The notes beneath the pieces were generated by a model. It was not told where the DNA came from and did not search any database. It saw only the letters and a list, made by a program, of their open reading frames with translations. Of a DNA stretch of 39,943 bases, positions 9,520-19,275 are shown in pieces (the stretch's first letter is position 1; each line of letters starts with the position of its first letter). The stretch covers positions 1 to 39,943 of the forward strand of contig JALTAZ010000100.1 of assembly GCA_027075555.1 (NCBI GenBank). The letters are read 5' to 3'. The translations under genes and the position numbers were made by a program. Source of the stretch: Micavibrio sp. GTDB taxonomy: Bacteria; Pseudomonadota; Alphaproteobacteria; Micavibrionales; Micavibrionaceae.

Positions 9520-10521
9520 ATGATTAGATCAAAAATAGAGCAAGCGAAAGCCTATAGCCACGGAATAGCGGTATGCTTGGTTATTACCATAGCGGCAAAA
9601 TTTATGGCTGTAAATTATGGCATTCCAGTCATGCTTATGTGCTTATTGCTTGGCATGATTTTTAATTATATGTCACGTGAAAAGCCAACAAAGGCAGGGG
9701 TGCAATTTACCTCTAAAGCTATATTGCGTCTTGGTGTTGTTTTGATTGGTGCGCGTATAGTATTTTCTGATTTTTTAGGCTTAGGTATTAATGGGATTGC
9801 CATAGTTATCTTTGCCACCGCTTTTGTAATTATTTGCAGCATGTTTTTTGCAAAATTACTGGGGCTAGATAAAGAGCAAGGGTTATTACTTGGCGGGGCA
9901 ACGTCAATTTGCGGGGCTTCGGCGGCTTTGGCGATTTCTTCGGTTATGCCTAGCTCCAAAAGCTTAGAGCAAAATACACTTATTGCGGTTTTAGGGGTCA
10001 CAGCGATGGGAACAATCGCGATGATTACCTATCCCGTGATTATTGGTTTTTTGGGCTATAATGATTATCAGGCGGGTATATTGATCGGTGGAGCAATCCA
10101 CGACGTTGCGCAAGTGGTTGGCGCAGGATATAGCGTATCTACCGAGGCGGGTGATACCGCAATACTAATTAAATTGATGCGGGTTTTCTTGCTAATCCCC
10201 ATTTTATTTATATTTGTTTATATGTTTAAAAACAGTAAAAAAAGTGATAAAGCAGCCAAGAAATTCCCTTTTCCGATGTTTTTGGTTGGTTTTTTCGCTC
10301 TTATGGTTTTAAATTCTCTAAGTCTTATTCCGTATGAGATTTTGAAAATATTAGAATATTCAAGCAAATGGTTTTTGATGATGTCGCTTGTTGCTGTGGG
10401 TATGAAGACCTCTCCTAAGACGTTGGTTGGGGTTGGTGTGCGCCCGTTTATTTTGGTGCTTCTTAACACCGCTTTTTTGAGTGCTCTTTATATATTTGTG
10501 ATTTATGAGCAATTTATATAA
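9520..10521 (+). CDS. YeiH/UPF0324 family putative sulfate exporter
   Basis: A 333-residue inner-membrane protein with about ten hydrophobic segments. It carries the family landmarks LRLGVVLIGARI, the GGATSICGASAALA motif beginning at residue 125, GGAIHDVAQVVGAGY, and a C-terminal SLVAVGMKTS segment. The YeiH (UPF0324) family is annotated as putative sulfate exporters; the substrate is not established for this protein. It converges with the methyltransferase gene 7 bases downstream, so each gene's end must serve as the other's terminator zone. No strong ribosome-binding site is visible before the ATG. Confidence 0.88.
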   Translation: MIRSKIEQAKAYSHGIAVCLVITIAAKFMAVNYGIPVMLMCLLLGMIFNYMSREKPTKAGVQFTSKAILRLGVVLIGARIVFSDFLGLGINGIAIVIFATAFVIICSMFFAKLLGLDKEQGLLLGGATSICGASAALAISSVMPSSKSLEQNTLIAVLGVTAMGTIAMITYPVIIGFLGYNDYQAGILIGGAIHDVAQVVGAGYSVSTEAGDTAILIKLMRVFLLIPILFIFVYMFKNSKKSDKAAKKFPFPMFLVGFFALMVLNSLSLIPYEILKILEYSSKWFLMMSLVAVGMKTSPKTLVGVGVRPFILVLLNTAFLSALYIFVIYEQFI

Positions 10522-10528
10522 ATAACTA

Positions 10529-11824
10529 TTAAGAAGATGTTTTCTTTAATATGGCTGTGAAAAAGCCATCTGTTTCATGACGATAAGGGGTAAGGCGCAT
10601 ATAGGGTGAGCCAATCCCCAGCTTTTCATCAATCGCTTTTACTTTGAATTCAGGGTGGTTTTTCAAGAATCTTTCAACCTGTTCTTCATTTTCATTTTGG
10701 AATAAGGAGCATGTAGCATATATAAGACAGCCACCAACTTTCACGTTTTTTGCTGCTTTATCAATGATTTCAGCCTGAATTTTAGTCAATTTGTCAATTG
10801 AAGGGCCAAAATTTTGCCATTTTGTGTCAGGGTTGCGACGCCAAGTTCCACTACCGCTACATGGTACATCGGTTAGCACAATATCAAATTTTTCTCTTTG
10901 ACGTTTTAACCATTTTTTATGACGTTCATCAGATAATGCGCGAACCTCTATAATATCGGCAAGCCCAGCTTTTTTATAACGCTTGCGACCATTTTCAAGT
11001 CGCTTTGCATCATTATCCATAGCAACAATTCGTCCTTTACGTTCCATCATCGCGGCTATGGCCAAAGTTTTACCGCCGCCCCCAGCGCAATAATCCAATA
11101 TCTGCATAGAGGGCTGCGCTTTGCATAGCCATGCGATAAGTTGAGATCCTTCGTCCTGAATTTCAATCCAGCCCTTTTTAAAGGCTTTGCTGTGAGATAA
11201 AAAAGCCTTATCTTCACAGCGCAAAGCCCAAGGAGAAAGTTTTCCAAACACTGTTTTAATGCCGTCTTTTTCCAAAGAACGCTTGGCATTTTCACGGTCA
11301 ATAAGGAAAGTATTAACCCGCAAGTCAAGCGTAGCGGGTTTTAACATTGCGCGCATTTCTGCCTTGAAATCATCACCGAACAGAGCTTTTAGAGATTGTT
11401 CATGTTGCGCTGGACATTCTACTTGTACAGCGCTGGGCATGTCCTCATGCTCTAATTTGTTGGTAATAGTCAAGAGTTTTTTAATCATATTTGTTTCTTT
11501 ATGGCTTAGTATTTCGGGCGCATAGTTAGAGCCATCAAGTAAATCTTTTAAGCGCTTCTCATCTGCATTTTCACCAAGGGTTAGCCATATTATAATGCGG
11601 TTGCGGGGAGTGTCTTCTATTTCTAATTTTTTTAACCACCAACTAATGCGGGCATAAGCGCGGGTTATATTATAAATGCGTTCTGAAATATCTTTACGGT
11701 CTTTTGCGCCAATATAGCGACGCGGGCGCATATAATCGCCAACACATTTATTTAAAGGAACGCGGGCGCGCTTCGTGCTTTCAAGAATTTCAATAGTCGC
11801 GTTTATTCGTGATGCAGGCTTCAT
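10529..11824 (-). CDS. RsmB-type 16S rRNA (cytosine-C5) methyltransferase
   Basis: S-adenosylmethionine-dependent RNA m5C methyltransferase of the RsmB/NOP2/Sun family, 431 residues from the ATG at 11824. The SAM-binding loop LDYCAGGGGKTLAIA and the two catalytic cysteines are visible: C322 in DVPCSGSGTWRRNPDTKW and C372 in YATCSLFQNENEEQ, spaced by 50 residues as in E. coli RsmB. The N-terminal NusB-like part is short and divergent. An in-frame ATG at 11875 would add 17 residues; I prefer 11824 because the sequence MKPASRINATIEILE starts the first helix and AAGAAAG precedes it. It lies 86 bases after mutM on the same strand, a likely operon. Confidence 0.88.
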   Translation of the reverse strand: MKPASRINATIEILESTKRARVPLNKCVGDYMRPRRYIGAKDRKDISERIYNITRAYARISWWLKKLEIEDTPRNRIIIWLTLGENADEKRLKDLLDGSNYAPEILSHKETNMIKKLLTITNKLEHEDMPSAVQVECPAQHEQSLKALFGDDFKAEMRAMLKPATLDLRVNTFLIDRENAKRSLEKDGIKTVFGKLSPWALRCEDKAFLSHSKAFKKGWIEIQDEGSQLIAWLCKAQPSMQILDYCAGGGGKTLAIAAMMERKGRIVAMDNDAKRLENGRKRYKKAGLADIIEVRALSDERHKKWLKRQREKFDIVLTDVPCSGSGTWRRNPDTKWQNFGPSIDKLTKIQAEIIDKAAKNVKVGGCLIYATCSLFQNENEEQVERFLKNHPEFKVKAIDEKLGIGSPYMRLTPYRHETDGFFTAILKKTSS

Positions 11825-11910
11825 TTTGGAGCTTTCTTGGTATATATAGCCGTCATTAACTATATTAAAACCCACACTTACGCAAGAGTTGTGATTTTAA
11901 GGTAATTAAT

Positions 11911-12750
11911 TTATCTTTGGCATTTAGGGCAATAAAAACTAGAGCGCCCACCTTGAGTAATGCGTTTAATTTTTGCTTTGCATGATGGTTTAGGGCAATC
12001 CTTGTTCTCTTTGTCGTAAACTGCAAAATTATGTTGGAAATAGCCCAAAGATCCATCTGTGTGTTGGTAATCTTTAAGGGTGCTTCCCCCTGCTTTAATG
12101 GCTTTTTCCAATATTTCCTTGCTGATTTTTACTATTCTTTCGGCTTCATCTTCGTTAATAGTATTAGCAGAGCGCAAAGGGCTAATGCCTGCATAGTATA
12201 GGGCTTCACAAACATATATATTGCCAAGTCCGACAACTACGCGCTGATCCAATAGGGATATTTTGATATTGGCCTTTTTATTTTTGAGTTTAGTCAGTAA
12301 GTCTTGTGCATTCCAATTTTCCAACGGCTCAGGCCCCATTGAGATAAAGGGCTTTTCCTTGCGCCAATCTTTTTCAGAAGCAATATACATCAATCCGAAA
12401 CGCCTTGGATCTTCGAAAGCGAATATAGTACCATCTTTTAAACGAATGATTATATGGTCATGTTTACGTGGTTCATAATCCTTATTATTGCTAGATTCGA
12501 ATATTCTTATGCGCCCTGACATGCCAAGATGCAGTATTATATGCAAATTATCAGGTTCTAGTTCCATTATTATATATTTGCCACGTCTTTTTAGTGATTT
12601 GATAACTTTGCCGGTCAAACGCTGTGCAAAATCATCATTTACAGGGATACGCAAATCTCTGCGCTTTACTTGCACTCTATCAATTAGCTTATTACATATA
12701 GAGTGGCGCATTCCACCCATAACAGTTTCAACTTCTGGAAGCTCTGGCAT
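11911..12750 (-). CDS. mutM: Formamidopyrimidine-DNA glycosylase (Fpg)
   Basis: Bifunctional base-excision repair enzyme that removes 8-oxoguanine and ring-opened purines and nicks the abasic site. The 279-residue protein starts MPELPEVETV, in which P2 is the catalytic nucleophile and E3 the general acid; LKRRGKYIIMEL supplies the conserved lysine, LHLGMSGRIRI the beta strand, and the C-terminal zinc finger is formed by CPKPSC and CPKCQ flanking the QGGRSSFY loop. It starts 7 bases after the stop of the upstream anchored-protein gene on the same strand and precedes the RsmB-type gene. Confidence 0.96.
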   Translation of the reverse strand: MPELPEVETVMGGMRHSICNKLIDRVQVKRRDLRIPVNDDFAQRLTGKVIKSLKRRGKYIIMELEPDNLHIILHLGMSGRIRIFESSNNKDYEPRKHDHIIIRLKDGTIFAFEDPRRFGLMYIASEKDWRKEKPFISMGPEPLENWNAQDLLTKLKNKKANIKISLLDQRVVVGLGNIYVCEALYYAGISPLRSANTINEDEAERIVKISKEILEKAIKAGGSTLKDYQHTDGSLGYFQHNFAVYDKENKDCPKPSCKAKIKRITQGGRSSFYCPKCQR

Positions 12751-12757
12751 TGCTTGA

Positions 12758-13468
12758 TTATTTCTTTTGTTGGTGATTAACAGGGATTTCTTGTTTTTTA
12801 TTGGTCACATCATTCACTATTGCGTTATTCAAAGGGATAAACTCTAAAACAGGCGTACTTGCATAGTCATTATACATAAATATTGGATGATATCTCTTTC
12901 CAAGAATATCACGGTCTAGGGCAGAAAAATATAATGTAGAATCATCTCTTTTCTTTAAAATGACAATTTGGAATTTCCTCATAGTAAGGATTTTGTATCT
13001 AATTTCTTTAGATTGTAAAGAAGGCTTTTCCCCTTTCTTAGGGGTAAGTTCTATGACTCCATTAAGCGCACTATATTTGTACGTACCTTTAGAAAATTTT
13101 CTTAAAGTGGCATGTGGTGATGGTGAATAAATAAGTTCAAAATTATTACCATCAAAAGTAATTTCAGCAAAGCCGTCTTGACCAATTTTTGTAAGCCATT
13201 TTCCTTTTAATGAATTTGCCGAAGGGTGATACATTTCTTTACGAATAACATGTAATTTTGTTTGCATTTCTTGCTTTATTTTACCCTTTGTAGAGTCAAC
13301 ATGAATTGTTTTTACAGCAACAATGGCCTTTCCACTATCTGAAAAACGTAAGTATCCCAATATCAAAACACTGGTAATAGCCGCAAAAGCAACGAAAGCA
13401 AAAAGAGCAGCGCTGGATTTATCTCCTATATGTTTTTTTTTGTTATTTTTTACTCTTTTAATTTTCAT
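12758..13468 (-). CDS. Uncharacterised membrane-anchored protein
   Basis: I do not recognise this 236-residue protein. It has a very basic N-terminus (MKIKRVKNNKKKH), one membrane segment at about residues 20-42 (ALFAFVAFAAITSVLILGYL), and a predicted periplasmic body. The centre contains LKGKWLTKIGQDGFAEITFDGNNFELIY followed by YKYSALNGVIELTPKKG, a beta-rich pattern resembling small lipocalin-like or copper-resistance-type barrels; that resemblance is only by eye. The Lys/Gln-rich tail looks disordered. It ends 7 bases before mutM and is probably its operon partner, but nothing ties it to repair. Confidence 0.65.
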   Translation of the reverse strand: MKIKRVKNNKKKHIGDKSSAALFAFVAFAAITSVLILGYLRFSDSGKAIVAVKTIHVDSTKGKIKQEMQTKLHVIRKEMYHPSANSLKGKWLTKIGQDGFAEITFDGNNFELIYSPSPHATLRKFSKGTYKYSALNGVIELTPKKGEKPSLQSKEIRYKILTMRKFQIVILKKRDDSTLYFSALDRDILGKRYHPIFMYNDYASTPVLEFIPLNNAIVNDVTNKKQEIPVNHQQKK

Positions 13469-13616
13469 TATCTATCTCACTTTAAATTTCTACTATAGTG
13501 GCGATATAATTTAAGTATAAAAATACATAAATAATGTACGATTAAGTGTTTGATTTCATTATATTTTAACATTTTTTACGTAATATGAAATTATATCACA
13601 TAATTTTGAGCAGCCT

Positions 13617-14165
13617 ATGGATATATATATTACAGCGCAAATAACAGGATTCCTAGGATATATTTTTTTAACTAGTGCGCCAAATTTAAAAAGCCAAGAA
13701 AAAATAATTCAAATGGATATTTTGGCGTGCTTCTTTTTATGCTTACAGTGGATAATGCTAGAGCAACCAACTTTAATTATTTTAAATGCGTTGAATTTGT
13801 CTATTTCTTTATTTTGTTTAAATACAAATAAACAAACTATCACTCAACGGTCAGTAATGGTAATTTGCCTTGTTGGTTGTGTTGCTCTAATTAGTGTTTC
13901 CAAGGGAACTATAATAGATATTCTATGCGTTTTTTCTTTTTTATTAATAGTCACAGCAAAACTTTCAAATAATATTATAATATTTAGAAATTTTTCTATT
14001 ATGGCTGGGTCAGTTTTTGTTATTTGTGGAATTATAGTGGCAAGCTTGCCTACAATTTTGTTTAATGCATTATTTATGTTATTGCATTTACGAAAAACTC
14101 ATGATACGGGTTCTTATTTATTAAGAACACAATCACGCAATAAAAAGCTGGTCTGTACAAGTTAA
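13617..14165 (+). CDS. YgjV-like inner-membrane protein
   Basis: A 182-residue hydrophobic protein with about five to six membrane segments. The start MDIYITAQITGFLGYIFL, a following NLKSQEKIIQMD loop and a segment LACFFLCLQWIMLEQ recall the YgjV/Imp family of inner-membrane proteins, whose function is not known. No ribosome-binding site is evident before the ATG at 13617. The stop codon lies inside the loop of a strong 13-bp hairpin. It is divergent from the anchored-protein gene and stands alone. Confidence 0.6.
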   Translation: MDIYITAQITGFLGYIFLTSAPNLKSQEKIIQMDILACFFLCLQWIMLEQPTLIILNALNLSISLFCLNTNKQTITQRSVMVICLVGCVALISVSKGTIIDILCVFSFLLIVTAKLSNNIIIFRNFSIMAGSVFVICGIIVASLPTILFNALFMLLHLRKTHDTGSYLLRTQSRNKKLVCTS

Positions 14166-14178
14166 GTACAAACCAGCT
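14146..14178. other. Strong hairpin overlapping the stop codon of the YgjV-like gene
   Basis: AGCTGGTCTGTAC (14146-14158) pairs with GTACAAACCAGCT (14166-14178) with a single mismatch; the 7-nt loop contains the TAA stop. The plus strand has no U-tract after it (CTCTCTTACG). On the minus strand the stem is followed by TTTTTA, so it would be a better terminator for minus-strand transcription, yet no minus-strand gene ends there. Confidence 0.6.
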
Positions 14179-14290
14179 CTCTTACGCAGTAAAAATTGTA
14201 TGTAGAACATTCATATAGTAAATATTAAACGCTTGCAATTATGAAAAATGATCATTTGTTTATGCCATATTGTCAACATATTTATGTCTG

Positions 14291-14325
14291 TTTTCTGCCT
14301 TTTTATGCATTTTTTCTGCCTTTTT
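14291..14325 (+). repeat. Direct repeat TTTTCTGCCTTTTT, 21-bp period
   Basis: TTTTCTGCCTTTTT occurs at 14291-14304 and again at 14312-14325, exactly 21 bp apart, which is two helical turns. It lies about 90 bp upstream of the XRE-type regulator gene and could be a tandem protein-binding site. Confidence 0.5.
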
Positions 14326-14361
14326 TCAATCGTAGCTATAGACAAGTCATAAGATCACACA

Positions 14362-14378
14362 TATAAGGAATCCTTATA
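14362..14378. promoter_or_regulatory. Perfect 17-bp palindrome, candidate operator
   Basis: TATAAGGA-A-TCCTTATA is a perfect palindrome centred on 14370, ending 34 bp before the ATG of the XRE-type regulator. Position and symmetry fit an autoregulatory operator for a dimeric helix-turn-helix protein; binding is inferred. Confidence 0.5.
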
Positions 14379-14412
14379 GTTTTTATATTTAAAGCTCAAA
14401 AGGTAAAGTTTT

Positions 14413-15087
14413 ATGCCGACTATTGATCAAATAAGGGCGGCGCGCGCGCTAATAGGGTGGAGCCAAGGAGATCTGGCAGAACGTTCTGGTCTATCGCAAA
14501 CAGGTATTGCGCGCATAGAAAATGGCACAAATCACCCTAATTCTACTACTATTGAGAAAATAACGTCCGCTTTTGATGATGCTGATGTTGAGTTTATAGG
14601 TGAAAATGGTGTTAAAAAACGCAGCGGTGAAATAGTAAAATTCCGTGGTAAAACTGGTCTTATACAATTTATGGACGATGTATATGACGTTGCGTGCACT
14701 AATGGTGGAAAATTTTCCTTCTATAACATAGTTCCTGAGAACTGGCTGGAAACTTTAGGCAGGGATTGGTGGTTCAAACATGTAGAACGTATGAGCGAGT
14801 ATAACGCTAAAACTAATATTAGAATTTTAGTTCCAGAAGGAAATGTTGATTTTATAAGCAGTGGTTATGCTGATTATAAATGGTTTCCCAAGGGTTTTGA
14901 GCTTAGTGGTAAAAGATCACTATATGTATATGGTGGGAAACTAGCTTTTGTCACTTTTAATGAAAAACCTGAAAAGATAGAAATTTTATTATTAAAAAAC
15001 AAAGATTTTGCAGATGGGGTGCAAGCCTTATTTGATATTGCATGGGATTATGTTGCAAAAGATCCTTCGCACAATATTCAAGCATGA
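14413..15087 (+). CDS. XRE-type helix-turn-helix regulator with TrmB-like C-terminal domain
   Basis: A 224-residue DNA-binding protein. Residues about 4-58 are a Cro/CI-type helix-turn-helix (IRAARALIGWSQGDLAERSG and then LSQTGIARIENG). Residues about 75-215 form a separate domain with FRGKTGLIQFMDDVYD, a conserved tryptophan-rich stretch WLETLGRDWWFKHVERM and the strand-like TNIRILVPEGN and LYVYGGKLAFVTF; this layout recalls the phospholipase-D-like sensor half of TrmB regulators, by eye only. A 17-bp palindrome and a 21-bp direct repeat lie just upstream. The stop is 13 bp before the ATP-grasp gene, so the two are probably co-transcribed and functionally linked. Confidence 0.75.
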   Translation: MPTIDQIRAARALIGWSQGDLAERSGLSQTGIARIENGTNHPNSTTIEKITSAFDDADVEFIGENGVKKRSGEIVKFRGKTGLIQFMDDVYDVACTNGGKFSFYNIVPENWLETLGRDWWFKHVERMSEYNAKTNIRILVPEGNVDFISSGYADYKWFPKGFELSGKRSLYVYGGKLAFVTFNEKPEKIEILLLKNKDFADGVQALFDIAWDYVAKDPSHNIQA

Positions 15088-15100
15088 ATGAGTATATATT

Positions 15101-16297
15101 TTGATTAGAAAAACAAATACAGGATTAGGTAAAAAAAAAGCAGTCTGGGACTTTTCTTCAAGCAAGCCTGTTACTGTTTTACTTCCTAGTATGGGTGCGA
15201 AGGAAATGCCTGATTTTGATGCTATAAAATCTATATTGGAAAATATGGGTGCAGAAGTTGTTAGCGCAAATTTAAGTAAAAAAGAAACTATACGTGAGCT
15301 TCCATGGGATAGAATTGATGTTATTGATTTAAGTAATATGCGCGGTTGCTTAACTAGTTTTGATAAATATACAGGAATTCTCGATCGCCTTTGTGATTAC
15401 ATTGAGAATCAAGAAAAGAAAAATCACATTATCTCAATGATTCCAGAATATGAAGATTTGATATGGATTGCCTCAAAAGCCACATATCTCAACCACCTTA
15501 ATAACCAGAATATAGCAATAATACCAACACAGAAACTGAGCACGTTAAAGGATAGTGATAATGCCTCTATCATTGCTCAGCCTGATAATTTTGAAGAGAT
15601 GTTCGCACAAATAAAGAGGTTTATAGACCAATCAAGTAAAGATAAATTTGTTCTAAAGCCTTCAACTAGCTCTTTGGGGCGTGGTCTTTTATTTTTAGAC
15701 TCTGATTTAGAAAATAATACCTATAGATTAAGCTTGCCGACAGAATGTGGTGCTCCAATAAAAACAGAATTTAAAAATTTTAATGAATTAGCTAATTTTC
15801 TAACGTATTACTTTACAAACACTATTAGTCCAGACCATCATTTCTTATTTCAAGAATATGTAGATAATCTTGAAACTTCTTCTGTATTTGTAGATGGCTC
15901 GCCACATTTTATTGAGCGTATCCAAGGCACAGAATCTCATATTGCTCATGCTCGATATGGTGGGCAGGACAGGGTTGTTGAAACTCCAGAAATAGGGCTT
16001 GTACATTTTGTTCAAAAGGTAATGAGGAGCTTACCTCATAAAATCCAGAATTCAGCATTCTTACGCATAGATGTAATGAAGGATCTAGAAACAGGAGATT
16101 ATATGCTAGCCGAGATTGAAGGGGCAGGTGCTGCGCGCCTGTGGCTAGATGAGGCAAATAGGGTAGAAGATTATGCACGGATGCTTATTAAAGAAGGTAT
16201 AAATAATCACAGATTATCTTGCAGTAATCAAAAGCCAGCAATAGAACAAGATATTAGCGATGATCCAGATATAGATAAAAATGTGGAAATTTCTTAG
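15101..16297 (+). CDS. Orphan ATP-grasp ligase-like protein
   Basis: A 398-residue protein with an ATP-grasp fold, the family that joins a carboxylate to an amine or thiol through an acyl-phosphate. The nucleotide-binding lysine region is FVLKPSTSSLGRGL (K186), followed by FLFQEYVDN and the metal-binding strand MLAEIEGAG (E338, E340). The N-terminal 150 residues look like a pre-ATP-grasp domain (VTVLLPSMGAKEMPDFDAI). The substrate is unknown; similarity to RimK/glutathione-synthetase-like enzymes is only in the fold. The only start upstream of the conserved region is a TTG at 15101 (ATT at 15098 is the alternative). Nine consecutive A's at 15131-15139 lie within the first codons. It is coupled to the upstream regulator. 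Confidence 0.72.
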   Translation: MIRKTNTGLGKKKAVWDFSSSKPVTVLLPSMGAKEMPDFDAIKSILENMGAEVVSANLSKKETIRELPWDRIDVIDLSNMRGCLTSFDKYTGILDRLCDYIENQEKKNHIISMIPEYEDLIWIASKATYLNHLNNQNIAIIPTQKLSTLKDSDNASIIAQPDNFEEMFAQIKRFIDQSSKDKFVLKPSTSSLGRGLLFLDSDLENNTYRLSLPTECGAPIKTEFKNFNELANFLTYYFTNTISPDHHFLFQEYVDNLETSSVFVDGSPHFIERIQGTESHIAHARYGGQDRVVETPEIGLVHFVQKVMRSLPHKIQNSAFLRIDVMKDLETGDYMLAEIEGAGAARLWLDEANRVEDYARMLIKEGINNHRLSCSNQKPAIEQDISDDPDIDKNVEIS

Positions 16298-16307
16298 AAA
16301 ATTTAGG

Positions 16308-16832
16308 TCAAATACTATATCCATTTTCTTTTGTTATAAGAATTTTTGGGGCGGTAGGGTCAATTTCTATTTTTTGGCGTAAACGATATATATGAGTTTC
16401 AATAGTATGCGTTTCAACATCTTTCGCATAATTCCAGATGGAATCCAGTAATTCTTCGCGCGTTACAACACGTCCTTTATGGTCATTTAAATATATAAGG
16501 ATTTCTACTTCTTTTTCGGTAAGGGATATATTTTTACCATTTTCAAGGTAAAAAATTCCTAAAGAAGTATTTAGTTTAGCCTTTCCAATGTTAACGATCA
16601 AAGATTTTTGCTCTGATAATTTATTTTTATAAAAATAAATTTGGTCGATTATTTCACCAATTCTTGATGGTGCTTTAAAGTTTTTTTTGTTGCCGTAACA
16701 CTCAATAATTATGTCTTTATTATTATGTTGTTGGATATCACAAATATCTGATAGTTCATATTTATTTAGAGCATGTTTAAGGGCTTGGATTGCAAGCTCA
16801 TCGGCAGCTATCTTTATCTTATTTTTAGTCAC
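16308..16832 (-). CDS. OmpR/PhoB-type winged-helix regulator lacking a canonical receiver domain
   Basis: A 174-residue protein. Residues about 95-174 form an OmpR-type winged helix: the LTEKEVEILIYLNDHKGRVVTREELLDSIW segment, ETHIYRLRQKI as recognition helix, and ITKENGYSI as the wing. The first 75 residues (containing IIIECYGNKKNFKAP) lack the acidic pocket and phosphoacceptor Asp/Lys of a response-regulator receiver domain, so it is unlikely to be phosphorylated by a histidine kinase. It converges with the ATP-grasp gene (10 bp between stops) and is divergent from the next gene, across an 80-bp region holding an inverted repeat. Confidence 0.8.
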   Translation of the reverse strand: MTKNKIKIAADELAIQALKHALNKYELSDICDIQQHNNKDIIIECYGNKKNFKAPSRIGEIIDQIYFYKNKLSEQKSLIVNIGKAKLNTSLGIFYLENGKNISLTEKEVEILIYLNDHKGRVVTREELLDSIWNYAKDVETHTIETHIYRLRQKIEIDPTAPKILITKENGYSI

Positions 16833-16872
16833 TTACCTATCCTTTGTAGAATTACATATTATGGCATAAATA

Positions 16873-16887
16873 TTGCAGCATCTGCAA
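16873..16887. promoter_or_regulatory. Inverted repeat TTGCAG-CAT-CTGCAA in divergent promoter region
   Basis: A perfect 6-bp-arm inverted repeat with a 3-bp centre, located between the divergently transcribed winged-helix regulator and the glycine-zipper protein. It shares the TTGCA...TGCAA outline with the inverted repeat before the porin gene (5904-5919). It is a candidate regulator site. Confidence 0.4.
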
Positions 16888-16911
16888 AATGAAATATAAA
16901 AAGGGAAGCAA

Positions 16912-17466
16912 ATGGAAATAGCAGGTAACACTACACAATATGATGTAAAAATGAATAACAATATTTCAGGCTATAAAGTTACTCAAGTTAGGAATGAACG
17001 TATGGCAGGAACTATTGTTTCTTATAGTAATATTGTTAATAGCCCAAAATCTTTTGATTCGACTTTGTCGCCATTTGCAAACAAACAACAGCAAGATGAT
17101 GTTATCATATCCAAAGAAGATGGGTTTGGCTTTTTTGATTTAATTGATATAGTAAATCCATTACAACATATTCCATTACTTAACATTGTTTACCAGAAAA
17201 TAACAGGAGATGATATTAAGCCTATATCACGAATAATCGGTGGAGCCGTTTTTGGTGGAGCTATGGGCGCGGCTTCTGGCTTGATAGCTACGGCAATAGA
17301 AGATGGAACAGGCAAGACTCCTTTAGATAATGCAATATCTCTTATTAGTAATAAAGATATTAATAACAAAGATAGCAACGATATTAAAGCCTACAATGAG
17401 CTTGCACCTGAAATGCTTTTATTATCTAAAATTCCATCAATAAATGATGATAAATATAATGGTTAA
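16912..17466 (+). CDS. Uncharacterised protein with glycine-zipper segment
   Basis: A 184-residue protein I cannot assign. After a polar N-terminal 70 residues comes FFDLIDIVNPLQHIPLLNIVYQKITGD and then a glycine-zipper helix, RIIGGAVFGGAMGAASGLIATAI, long enough to insert in a membrane. I recall similar NPLQHIP plus ITGD arrangements in other alphaproteobacterial hypothetical proteins, but no function. The ribosome-binding site AAGGGAAG precedes the ATG. A bidirectional terminator separates it from groEL. Confidence 0.7.
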   Translation: MEIAGNTTQYDVKMNNNISGYKVTQVRNERMAGTIVSYSNIVNSPKSFDSTLSPFANKQQQDDVIISKEDGFGFFDLIDIVNPLQHIPLLNIVYQKITGDDIKPISRIIGGAVFGGAMGAASGLIATAIEDGTGKTPLDNAISLISNKDINNKDSNDIKAYNELAPEMLLLSKIPSINDDKYNG

Positions 17467-17506
17467 TTGCTGCAAAATGGTAAAATAATTTATTAATAAA
17501 AAGGAA

Positions 17507-17541
17507 AAAGCCCCACCATTTAAGATGGGGCTTTGCGATTT
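17507..17541. terminator. Bidirectional intrinsic terminator
   Basis: AAAGCCCCA (17507-17515) pairs with TGGGGCTTT (17526-17534) around a 10-nt loop. The plus strand continues GCGATTTTT; the minus strand continues TTCCTTTTTATT. It lies between the convergent glycine-zipper and groEL genes and can serve both. Confidence 0.85.
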
Positions 17542-17565
17542 TTAAATCTGGTTAGTAGGGAGATA

Positions 17566-19233
<1,668 letters not shown>

Positions 19234-19275
19234 TTAAAGAAAATAATTGTTTGTTTTTTTAAGGTTGAAAATATC

